Below are positions 1 through 4,736 of a DNA stretch of 5,791 bases, in pieces. Positions within the stretch are counted from its first letter, which is position 1; each line of letters begins with the position of its first letter. Origin of the DNA: Acidimicrobiia bacterium. Its GTDB lineage: Bacteria > Actinomycetota > Acidimicrobiia > Acidimicrobiales > Acidimicrobilacustridaceae. The stretch spans positions 1-5,791 of the forward strand of contig VERC01000165.1 in the NCBI GenBank assembly GCA_018882825.1. Direction: 5' to 3'. Under the pieces are notes generated by a model, which worked only from the letters and a program-made list of their open reading frames with translations, was not told where the DNA came from and ran no database searches. The position numbers and the translations under genes are program-made.

Positions 1-509
1 ACCCAGAACACGATGAGTGCGAACAGGGCCAGCACCACCGACGACGCGATCGCTTCGGTCACCACCAGTCGACGGATGGCGGACTCCACCGGTTCGAGTG
101 ATCGGCCCACCACGGCGATGGACCCGTCGGCCAGTCGTCGCTCCACGATCCGGACACGCGATGCATCACCCGACTGACTGGCCACGGTGCGCGGCGACCC
201 GAAGTCGGGCGGCTGCTCCACCCGTGGCACGAGGTCGGGATCGGCTGCCGGCGCCACCAACGTCTGCAGTCGACCATCGGTTCCGATGCGACCGATGTAG
301 TACTGGGAGAACTCGGCCGACACGATGGCGTTACGGTTCTGCGACAGCCGGGCGATGATCGGACCCGCCACCCGGGTCACTCCCTCGATCTCGTTGTCGA
401 CCTGCTGACGCAGATACGAACGCTCCACCAGGACGACGGCGATGTCGCTCACGCCCAACAGCACGATGACGGCGATGAAGGCGGCGACGAGCCGCGCCCG
501 CAATGTCAT
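1..509 (-). CDS. Sensor histidine kinase, N-terminal part (cut by left window edge)
   Basis: This is the first 169 codons of what is most likely the membrane sensor kinase partnered with the response regulator just upstream. The ATG lies at 509-507 and overlaps the regulator's TGA (508-506) as ATGA, the usual layout of a translationally coupled regulator-kinase pair. The product starts MTLRARLVAAFIAV and has a hydrophobic first membrane segment at about residues 7-27. A polar, presumably extracytoplasmic, sensor region follows (about 28-147), then a second hydrophobic segment from about 149 that reaches the edge (TEAIASSVVLALFALIVFW). This is the standard two-helix kinase architecture. HAMP, the phospho-accepting His box and the ATPase domain would lie outside the window, so the kinase call rests on operon position and topology. 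The sensor region has no cysteines and no domain I recognise. The frame has no stop up to base 1. Confidence 0.8.
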   Translation of the reverse strand, partial: MTLRARLVAAFIAVIVLLGVSDIAVVLVERSYLRQQVDNEIEGVTRVAGPIIARLSQNRNAIVSAEFSQYYIGRIGTDGRLQTLVAPAADPDLVPRVEQPPDFGSPRTVASQSGDASRVRIVERRLADGSIAVVGRSLEPVESAIRRLVVTEAIASSVVLALFALIVFW

Positions 510-1195
510 GGTTCGCGGATGCTGTAGCCCACACCGCGCACGGTGTGGATGAGCTTCGGCTCGGAGGCATCCACCTTCTTGCGCAGGTTCGACATGAACG
601 ACTCGATGATCGACGACTCACCGTCGAAGTCGTACTGCCAGACGTGGTCGAGTATCTGCGCCCGTGTCACCGCTCGTCCGGCATTGGCCATCAGACAGTG
701 CAGCAGTCGGTATTCGGTGGCCGACAGGTGCACCTCGGTGTCGCCTCGCCACACGCGGTGGGCGTCGTCATCGAGCACGAGGTCATGCACCTGAAGTCGA
801 CTCGACAACGGCGAAGAACCGCGACGTCGCAGGGCCACCTGTACGCGGGCGACGAGTTCCTCGAGCACGAACGGCTTCACGATGTAGTCGTCACCCCCGG
901 AGGTGAGACCGAGCACCTTGTCGCCCGTGCCGTCACGAGCGGTCAGGAACAGCACCGGGGCCTGACACCCGGCGTTGCGCACGCGTCGCAGGACCTCGAA
1001 CCCGTCGAAGTCGGGCAGCATCACGTCGAGGACGATGGCATCGGGGGCGAATCGCTCCGCCTCGGTCACCGCCTCGCGGCCACCGGCCGCCGTCCGCACC
1101 TCGCACCCGTCGAGCCTCAGGGCCGAGGAGACCAGGAACGAGATGTTCTCCTCGTCGTCGACGACGAGGACCTTGGGGGCGGGGATCGGAGCCAT
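506..1195 (-). CDS. OmpR/PhoB-family two-component response regulator
   Basis: A 229-residue DNA-binding response regulator, full length for the OmpR/PhoB family. The receiver domain (about 8-122) has the acidic pocket D13/D14, phospho-acceptor D57 in IVLDVMLPDFDG, the switch Thr T85 in LFLTAR, Y104, and the invariant K107 in DDYIVKPF. A winged-helix DNA-binding domain fills about 130-226. It shows LSATEYRLLHCL, the recognition-helix region (ESSIIESFMSNLRKKVD) and the terminal hairpin IHTVRGVGYSIREP. It should be phosphorylated by the kinase whose ATG overlaps its stop codon. The ATG at 1195 leaves a normal short leader before beta-strand 1. No strong ribosome-binding site precedes it. A poor -10-like CAGGCT lies six bases upstream of the ATG, the same spacing seen at two other genes here. 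The divergent neighbour is a small secreted protein, a plausible target. The exact subfamily (MprA-, TcrA- or CseB-like) cannot be settled by eye. Confidence 0.95.
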   Translation of the reverse strand: MAPIPAPKVLVVDDEENISFLVSSALRLDGCEVRTAAGGREAVTEAERFAPDAIVLDVMLPDFDGFEVLRRVRNAGCQAPVLFLTARDGTGDKVLGLTSGGDDYIVKPFVLEELVARVQVALRRRGSSPLSSRLQVHDLVLDDDAHRVWRGDTEVHLSATEYRLLHCLMANAGRAVTRAQILDHVWQYDFDGESSIIESFMSNLRKKVDASEPKLIHTVRGVGYSIREP

Positions 1196-1229
1196 GGACG
1201 CAGCCTGACGGGGAGTTCTGGGACGAACC

Positions 1230-1246
1230 TTCAGGGAATCTTGAGG
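1230..1246. promoter_or_regulatory. Candidate response-regulator binding site (direct repeat, 11-bp period)
   Basis: TTCAGG at 1230-1235 is followed by TTGAGG at 1241-1246. These are two near-identical hexamers starting 11 bp apart, about one helical turn, which is the layout OmpR/PhoB dimers bind. The site sits 35-51 bases upstream of the regulator ATG, in the region shared with the divergent secreted-protein gene. If the regulator transcript starts at or near its ATG, the repeat overlaps the -35 zone, as expected for autoactivation. This is inferred from spacing only. Confidence 0.4.
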
Positions 1247-1279
1247 TTCACTGGATGTCGGGTTCTCCAGCGAATTCGA

Positions 1280-1289
1280 AGGTTACGTT
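1280..1289. promoter_or_regulatory. Overlapping divergent -10-like hexamers
   Basis: TACGTT at 1284-1289 on the plus strand and TAACCT at 1285-1280 on the minus strand both fit the TANNNT pattern. The plus-strand hexamer would drive the secreted protein with a leader of about 130 nt. The minus-strand hexamer would drive the regulator with a leader of about 80 nt. Neither has a recognisable -35 box, so this is weak. Confidence 0.2.
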
Positions 1290-1413
1290 GGCGATCGCTC
1301 GAGGCTCGGCTCGCATGCTGCACATCGTCCGGATCGTCTGCTCCGGATGCGGCCTCCAGGGTCCATCCCCCCGAATCCGCACATCGAGACATCGGATCCA
1401 CCGATGGAGAAAC

Positions 1414-1417
1414 GAGG
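1414..1417 (+). promoter_or_regulatory. Ribosome-binding site deciding the secreted-protein start
   Basis: GAGG ends seven bases before the ATG at 1425. In-frame ATGs at 1347 and 1404 have no such site and would bury the signal peptide, so 1425 is the preferred start. Confidence 0.6.
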
Positions 1418-1424
1418 AATCATC

Positions 1425-1901
1425 ATGAAGCTCACCAAGGTCCGCACACTCGTCGCCGCCGGCGCCATCGGCGTGGCGGGCATCACCGGCATCGCCGGAG
1501 TCGCCTCCGTGGCCGGTGCCCAGCCCACCGATCAGGTGGCAGCTGCGTCCCAGGGTCGCGGTTCGTTCCTGAAGTCGCTCACCGACGAGCAGAAGGCGTG
1601 CCTGCAGGCCAACGGCGTCGCCAGGCCCGAGGGTCGTCTGTCGCCCGAGCAGCGTCGTGAGGCCATCACCACGTTGCGCACTGCGGCCGACACCTGTGGC
1701 ATCACCCTCCCGGAGCGTCCGGGTCGGGCCCGCGTCGACGAACTGAAGTCGCGCATCGGCTCCCTCACGCCCGAGCAGAAGGCGTGCATGAAGGACAGTG
1801 GACTGACCCGTCCGCAGCGTCCGATGGATGCGGCTGCTCGTCAGGCGTGGATCGCCCAGGCCAAGCAGGCGGCGCAGGCCTGCGGTCTCGCCGGCGCCTG
1901 A
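1425..1901 (+). CDS. Secreted two-repeat Cys/LTxEQ protein
   Basis: A 158-residue exported protein of unknown function. The N-terminus is a clear signal peptide: KLTKVR, then an Ala/Gly/Val-rich core (about 9-29), then a likely cut after A30-G31-A32. The mature part holds two copies of one unit, roughly residues 51-92 and 113-154, offset by exactly 62 residues. Each opens with SLT(D/P)EQKAC, continues through predicted helices and ends (D/Q)xCG(I/L). The four cysteines are C59, C91, C121 and C153, spaced 32 apart within each copy, which suggests one disulfide per repeat. LTxEQ recalls the LTxxQ motif of the periplasmic stress proteins CpxP, Spy and ZraP. That resemblance is short and I treat it as a lead, not an assignment. 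The gene is divergent from a response regulator/kinase pair and likely under its control. It ends in a strong terminator and appears monocistronic. Confidence 0.85.
   Translation: MKLTKVRTLVAAGAIGVAGITGIAGVASVAGAQPTDQVAAASQGRGSFLKSLTDEQKACLQANGVARPEGRLSPEQRREAITTLRTAADTCGITLPERPGRARVDELKSRIGSLTPEQKACMKDSGLTRPQRPMDAAARQAWIAQAKQAAQACGLAGA
1575..1886 (+). repeat. Tandem internal duplication within the secreted protein gene
   Basis: The unit at 1575-1700 recurs at 1761-1886, offset 186 bp (62 codons). The best-conserved DNA is the 16-mer CGAGCAGAAGGCGTGC, identical at 1586-1601 and 1772-1787, encoding the EQKAC core. The rest has diverged at DNA level while keeping the Cys spacing, which suggests an old duplication held by selection. 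Confidence 0.8.
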
Positions 1902-1918
1902 TCCGACTCCGACAATCT

Positions 1919-1949
1919 GGTCGACGGCGCCCTGCGGGGCGCCGTCGAC
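1919..1949 (+). terminator. Strong GC-rich hairpin terminator after the secreted protein gene
   Basis: Bases 1920-1932 and 1937-1949 form a perfect 13-bp inverted repeat (arm GTCGACGGCGCCC) around the loop TGCG. It begins 18 bases after the TGA at 1901. There is no T-tract behind it, which is common for hairpin terminators in high-GC actinobacteria. It should insulate the heliorhodopsin gene from upstream transcription. Confidence 0.8.
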
Positions 1950-1988
1950 GCGTCCGACCACTGGAGCCGATGGCGACCGAGGAACACG

Positions 1989-2011
1989 GTGCGGCCACGT
2001 GTTCGCCGCAC
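1989..2011. repeat. Inverted repeat upstream of heliorhodopsin
   Basis: GTGCGGC at 1989-1995 pairs with GCCGCAC at 2005-2011 across a 9-base loop that contains the palindrome CACGTG (1996-2001). It could be a secondary stem after the terminator or a protein site. The sequence does not decide between these. Confidence 0.3.
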
Positions 2012-2029
2012 GCGCACTGATCACTGCGC
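2012..2029. promoter_or_regulatory. Candidate operator palindrome upstream of heliorhodopsin
   Basis: GCGCACTGATCACTGCGC is an 18-bp dyad with eight of nine base pairs symmetrical; only the C/C pair at 2017 and 2024 breaks it. The centre lies at 2020/2021, about 50 bases before the heliorhodopsin ATG and so just upstream of the expected -35 region. This is a usual place for an activator or repressor dimer. No regulator is identified. Confidence 0.4.
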
Positions 2030-2041
2030 CGTCCCCGGTCC

Positions 2042-2057
2042 CGGAGCAAGGGCTCCG
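2042..2057. promoter_or_regulatory. Dyad in the heliorhodopsin promoter spacer
   Basis: CGGAGC (2042-2047) and GCTCCG (2052-2057) form a perfect 6-bp inverted repeat around AAGG. It abuts the -10 hexamer at 2058, so it fills the space where the -35 to -10 spacer should be. A protein bound here would control initiation directly. It could also be chance in GC-rich DNA. Confidence 0.3.
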
Positions 2058-2063
2058 TAGACT
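2058..2063 (+). promoter_or_regulatory. Heliorhodopsin -10 element; leaderless start likely
   Basis: TAGACT fits TANNNT and ends six bases before the ATG at 2070, placing the expected transcript start on or next to the A of the ATG. There is no purine-rich ribosome-binding site between them (CTGGTC). This is the known arrangement of leaderless genes in actinobacteria. No good -35 box is visible. Confidence 0.55.
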
Positions 2064-2069
2064 CTGGTC

Positions 2070-2870
2070 ATGACCGACACCACCGCTCGATTGCGCAATC
2101 TCCGCACCTGGAACGTCGGCGTGGGCGTGGTGCATCTCGTGCAGGGCATCGCCATCCTGGCCCTGAGCACGAGCTTCTCCATCGCCGTCGTCGCCACCGT
2201 GCAGACCGGTCCCCCCGGCGCGCCGGGTTCGCTGTCGGTCAGCCGCACGTTCTTCGACTTCGGCTTCGCCATCGCCATCGCGCTGTTCCTGTTCCTGGCG
2301 GCCGCCGATCACCTGCTCATGGCCGCGCCGAGGATCAAGGGGTGGTACGAGCAGAACCTGCTGCGCGGGATCAACATCGCCCGTTGGGTCGAGTACTCCA
2401 TCAGCGCGTCGATCATGATCCTGCTGATCGCGCTCCTCAACGGCATCAACAACCTCTACGCCCTCATGGCCATCTTCGGCGTGAACGCCTCCATGATCCT
2501 GTTCGGTCTGGTCATGGAGAAGGTGAACATGGATCGTGACGAGGTGACATGGTGGCCCTTCACCTTCGGCTGCATCGCCGGCATCGTGCCGTGGATCGCC
2601 ATCGTGTTCGCACTGGTCACCGCCGCCACCGACAACACGATGATCGACGGGGTGCCCGCCAATCCCGATGGCGTGCCGCCGTTCGTCTACGGGATCGTCA
2701 TCTCGCTGTTCGCCCTGTTCAACTGCTTCGCGCTGAACCAGTGGCTGCAGTACCGCAAGCGGGGCCGCTTCGCCGACTACCTGTACGGCGAGAAGGTGTA
2801 CCTGGTGCTCAGCCTCGTGGCCAAGAGCGCACTGGCCTGGCAGATCTTCGCCGGCACCCTCGCCGCCTGA
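2070..2870 (+). CDS. Heliorhodopsin
   Basis: A 266-residue seven-helix retinal protein of the heliorhodopsin family, recognised by near-continuous similarity to the founding protein 48C12 as I recall it. Approximate helices: A 12-33, B 61-85, C 97-122, D 128-150, E 164-187, F 203-226, G 238-264. The retinal Schiff-base lysine is K252 in LSLVAKSALAWQIF (K241 in 48C12). The counterion is E108 in RWVEYS (E107). The buried histidines H22 and H81 match H23 and H80. Other family blocks present are IFGVNASMILFG, FGCIAGIVPWI and FVYGIVISLF. The long A-B loop (34-60), which forms the dimer-interface sheet in known structures, is present. Heliorhodopsins sit with the N-terminus in the cytoplasm, opposite to type I rhodopsins, and have slow photocycles without ion pumping in most cases; a sensory role is usually proposed. 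The E-F loop (about 186-203) is longer than in 48C12. No retinal-synthesis gene lies in the window. It appears to be a single-gene transcript. Confidence 0.97.
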   Translation: MTDTTARLRNLRTWNVGVGVVHLVQGIAILALSTSFSIAVVATVQTGPPGAPGSLSVSRTFFDFGFAIAIALFLFLAAADHLLMAAPRIKGWYEQNLLRGINIARWVEYSISASIMILLIALLNGINNLYALMAIFGVNASMILFGLVMEKVNMDRDEVTWWPFTFGCIAGIVPWIAIVFALVTAATDNTMIDGVPANPDGVPPFVYGIVISLFALFNCFALNQWLQYRKRGRFADYLYGEKVYLVLSLVAKSALAWQIFAGTLAA

Positions 2871-2877
2871 CCGATCG

Positions 2878-3726
2878 TCAGTCGAGCACCGGTGGCCGCG
2901 GCAACGTGAGGTCCTGCATGTCCTCGTGACGCTGGCGGATCTGGTCGTGATAGCTGGGCTTCGTCGGGATCCAGAACCGGTCGGCCTCGACCGCGTCGAA
3001 CACGAGATCGGCCACCTCGGCCGGCGGCATCCCTGCCTCGGTGGTGGCCGAGGTCAGCATCTGCTCCACGAACTCCACGTCGGCGCCCGGTTGGTGTGAC
3101 CGGTCGACGTAGCGCTCGGGACGGTGACGGCCCGAGCCGCCGATGTCGGTGTGCACCAGCGACGGCACCAGCACCGACGCGCCGATCGACGTGCCGGCGG
3201 CCCGCAGGTCATGGGCCAGACAGTCGGTGAGTCCCACGGCTGCGAATTTCGACGTGTAGTACGGACCCGAGTAGGCGCCGGTCACCAGTCCACCCATCGA
3301 CGCCGTGTTCACGATGTGACCCGGCTCTCCCGAAGCGATCATGCGGGGAACGAAGGCCCGGATGGCACTCGTGATACCCCGCACGTTCACGCCGAGGACC
3401 CACTCCCAGTCGGCCTCGGTGCGTTCCCACAGCAGCCCACCGCAGAACACCCCGGCGTTGTTGCACAGCAGATGCACGGCCCCGAAGGAGGAGAAGGCGG
3501 CGTCGGCCAGTCGCTGCACCTCGGCGTCGACCGAGACATCGGTGCACACGCCGATCGCCTCGGCCCCGATCTGAACGATCGCGGCGACGGTGTCGTCGAC
3601 GCGTACCGGGTCGACATCGGCCACCACCACGCGCATGCCTCGCTGGGCGGCGTGCAGGGCGAGGGCTCGTCCGATGCCACTGCCGGCACCGGTGACGACG
3701 GCCACCTGACCCGCTTCGACCTGCAC
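2878..3726 (-). CDS. Short-chain dehydrogenase/reductase (classical SDR, probably NAD-dependent)
   Basis: A 282-residue oxidoreductase with every classical SDR hallmark. These are the cofactor motif TGAGSGIG (residues 12-19), D37 at the end of beta-2 (favours NAD over NADP), NNAG (89-92) and the catalytic tetrad N114, S143, Y156 and K160 (YYTSK). The substrate is not predictable. The C-terminal tail (about 246-282, with FWIPTKPSYHDQIR) is somewhat longer than in minimal SDRs. The start is the GTG at 3726, two bases after the TGA of the amidohydrolase-like gene, with AGGA nine bases upstream. The frame extends further to an ATG at 3789, but that would overlap the upstream gene by about 60 bases and add a tail unlike SDRs. 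The short gap implies one operon and a shared pathway. The stop codon lies 7 nt from the heliorhodopsin stop, converging on it. Confidence 0.93.
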   Translation of the reverse strand: MQVEAGQVAVVTGAGSGIGRALALHAAQRGMRVVVADVDPVRVDDTVAAIVQIGAEAIGVCTDVSVDAEVQRLADAAFSSFGAVHLLCNNAGVFCGGLLWERTEADWEWVLGVNVRGITSAIRAFVPRMIASGEPGHIVNTASMGGLVTGAYSGPYYTSKFAAVGLTDCLAHDLRAAGTSIGASVLVPSLVHTDIGGSGRHRPERYVDRSHQPGADVEFVEQMLTSATTEAGMPPAEVADLVFDAVEADRFWIPTKPSYHDQIRQRHEDMQDLTLPRPPVLD

Positions 3727-3728
3727 GG

Positions 3729-4610
3729 TCAGACGTCCTGGTCGAGTTTGAACACCCGGATGGCGTTCTCCCGCAGGAACTTCGGCCACACGTTGTCATT
3801 GAAGGGCACGTTGGGCATGTCGGTGAACTGACGCTCGAGGCTGAGCCCGGCCGGGAAGTACCCGCAGTACATGATCTTGTCGCTGCCGCGACTGTTGGCG
3901 TACTTGATGATGTCCTTCGGATAATGCTTCGGAGCGAAGGCACTGGTCATGTAGTGCAGTCCCGGCCACTTGAGCATGAGCTTGACCGCCAGTTCGGTCC
4001 ACGGCTCGCCACCGTGCATCATCACCATCGTCAACTCGGGGAAGTCGTAGAGCACCTCGTCGAACTGCTCGACATGCTGCGGCCACGAGGGCATGCGCGG
4101 TCCGACGATTCCACCGTTTATGCAGATGGGGATGTCGAGCTCACAGCACGTGGCGTAGATCGGGTACATCTTCTTGTCGCCCACTCCGACCTGCGGGACC
4201 ATGCCCGACGGGAACGTCATGGCGGCCACGATGTCGTGGTCGCGCTTGAGCTGCTTGAGACGGCGGACGGTGTCCATGCCCTGATTCGGATCGGCCGACG
4301 CGCACAGGTGAAAGCGACCCGGATGCTGCTCCTTGGCCCGCAGCGACTTCTCGTTGAGTCCCGTCATGCACTGCTCGATGTTGAACGCGTCCATCTTCTC
4401 GACGATCCACGCGACCACATCGGTGTCGGGCGGCACGACGTCGGGCACGTCCTTGAACATGTACTGCGCGGGGAACTCCATCTCCTTCAGCGACTCCTCG
4501 TCCTTGAGGTTCGCCTTGAAGAAGTCGTAGGCCGCCTTCTTCTCCTCGATGCTCGTGTACGGGAACCCCATCCCGAGATCCACGATGCCGATGTCGGTCG
4601 GCATGCCCAT
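3729..4610 (-). CDS. Amidohydrolase-family (amidohydro_2 type) protein lacking most metal ligands
   Basis: A 293-residue protein with the TIM-barrel pattern of the ACMSD-like amidohydrolase_2 group. Regions resembling the family are IVDLGMGF (9-16, beta-1), RFHLCASADPNQG (99-111), DIPICINGG (159-167, beta-5), MVMMHGGEPW (195-204, beta-6), KIMYCGYFP (245-253, beta-8) and the closing ENAIRVFKL (281-289). Active members bind metal through HxH on beta-1, a His on beta-5 and an Asp on beta-8. Here those places hold L-G-M, N165 and G250, so only the HGG histidine (H199) remains. It may be a metal-independent or differently catalytic relative, or a non-enzymatic one. ATGs at 4616, 4610 and 4604 compete; 4610 is chosen because GGGGG ends six bases upstream. 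The open frame continues far upstream, but that part is the antisense of the kinase gene. It is co-transcribed with the SDR gene. Confidence 0.82.
   Translation of the reverse strand: MGMPTDIGIVDLGMGFPYTSIEEKKAAYDFFKANLKDEESLKEMEFPAQYMFKDVPDVVPPDTDVVAWIVEKMDAFNIEQCMTGLNEKSLRAKEQHPGRFHLCASADPNQGMDTVRRLKQLKRDHDIVAAMTFPSGMVPQVGVGDKKMYPIYATCCELDIPICINGGIVGPRMPSWPQHVEQFDEVLYDFPELTMVMMHGGEPWTELAVKLMLKWPGLHYMTSAFAPKHYPKDIIKYANSRGSDKIMYCGYFPAGLSLERQFTDMPNVPFNDNVWPKFLRENAIRVFKLDQDV
3736..3739 (-). promoter_or_regulatory. Ribosome-binding site for the SDR gene inside the upstream gene
   Basis: AGGA on the minus strand lies in the last codons of the amidohydrolase-like gene, nine bases before the GTG at 3726. 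It supports that GTG over the longer ATG start at 3789 and suggests translational coupling. Confidence 0.5.
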
Positions 4611-4616
4611 GGCCAT

Positions 4617-4621
4617 CCCCC
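4617..4621 (-). promoter_or_regulatory. Ribosome-binding site for the amidohydrolase-like gene
   Basis: GGGGG on the minus strand touches the ATG at 4616 but lies six bases from the ATG at 4610 and twelve from that at 4604. Spacing favours 4610. The three starts differ by only two residues each. Confidence 0.5.
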
Positions 4622-4630
4622 GTTCTCGTC

Positions 4631-4646
4631 GGCGCCGGCAGGCGCC
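4631..4646. repeat. Hairpin in the leader of the amidohydrolase-like gene
   Basis: GGCGCC at 4631-4636 and again at 4641-4646 can pair as a 6-bp stem with a 4-base loop. It lies just upstream of the GGGGG ribosome-binding site. Because each arm is itself palindromic, this may only reflect base composition. Confidence 0.25.
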
Positions 4647-4675
4647 CGTCGATCCCCCCTCGGACCGACCGGATG

Positions 4676-4681
4676 AGTGTA
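4676..4681 (-). promoter_or_regulatory. Candidate -10 box for the amidohydrolase-SDR operon
   Basis: TACACT on the minus strand (4681-4676) fits TANNNT closely and would start a transcript near 4669, giving a leader of about 60 nt before the ATG at 4610. No clear -35 box is seen. It is the best -10 match in the 126-bp divergent gap. Confidence 0.4.
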
Positions 4682-4724
4682 GGACCTCTGACCATGCCGC
4701 TCGCCGGGGTGAGGTGAGCGGACA

Positions 4725-4730
4725 TAACGT
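4725..4730 (+). promoter_or_regulatory. Pantothenate kinase -10 element; leaderless start likely
   Basis: TAACGT ends six bases before the GTG at 4737, the same geometry as at the heliorhodopsin gene. No ribosome-binding site lies between (CGAGAC). It supports the GTG at 4737 over the later GTG at 4761. The dyad ACGTC-GA-GACGT (4727-4738) overlaps the box and the start codon. Confidence 0.5.
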
Positions 4731-4736
4731 CGAGAC

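Noticed and set aside
503..1660. 385-codon plus-strand frame
   Set aside because: It lies antisense to the response regulator and then out of frame in the secreted-protein gene. It spans the divergent promoter region and shows no recognisable domain.
2042..2057. MerR/LitR-type promoter reading of the dyad before heliorhodopsin
   Set aside because: A light-responsive MerR-family regulator would be attractive, but such promoters need a recognisable -35 box and a 19-20 bp spacer, and no -35 box is visible. I keep the dyad but not this assignment.
1248..2312. 354-codon minus-strand frame
   Set aside because: It runs antisense through the secreted protein, the terminator hairpin and the start of heliorhodopsin, with a Gly/Asp/Arg-rich composition typical of a shadow frame.
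2867..2881. 5-bp inverted repeat (CTGAC/GTCAG) spanning both stop codons as a shared terminator
   Set aside because: The stem is too short and not GC-rich enough. It arises largely because two TGA stops face each other.
3727..3789. Longer ATG start for the SDR gene
   Set aside because: It would add 21 residues before the cofactor strand, overlap the upstream gene by about 60 bases and ignore the AGGA site in front of the GTG at 3726.
3124..3831. 235-codon plus-strand frame opposite the SDR
   Set aside because: It is His/Arg/Gly-rich antisense translation; the SDR on the other strand has a complete set of catalytic motifs.
4631..4646. Riboswitch in the amidohydrolase-like leader
   Set aside because: Only one short stem made of palindromic GGCGCC arms is visible and the leader is about 60 nt, too little for a known riboswitch class.
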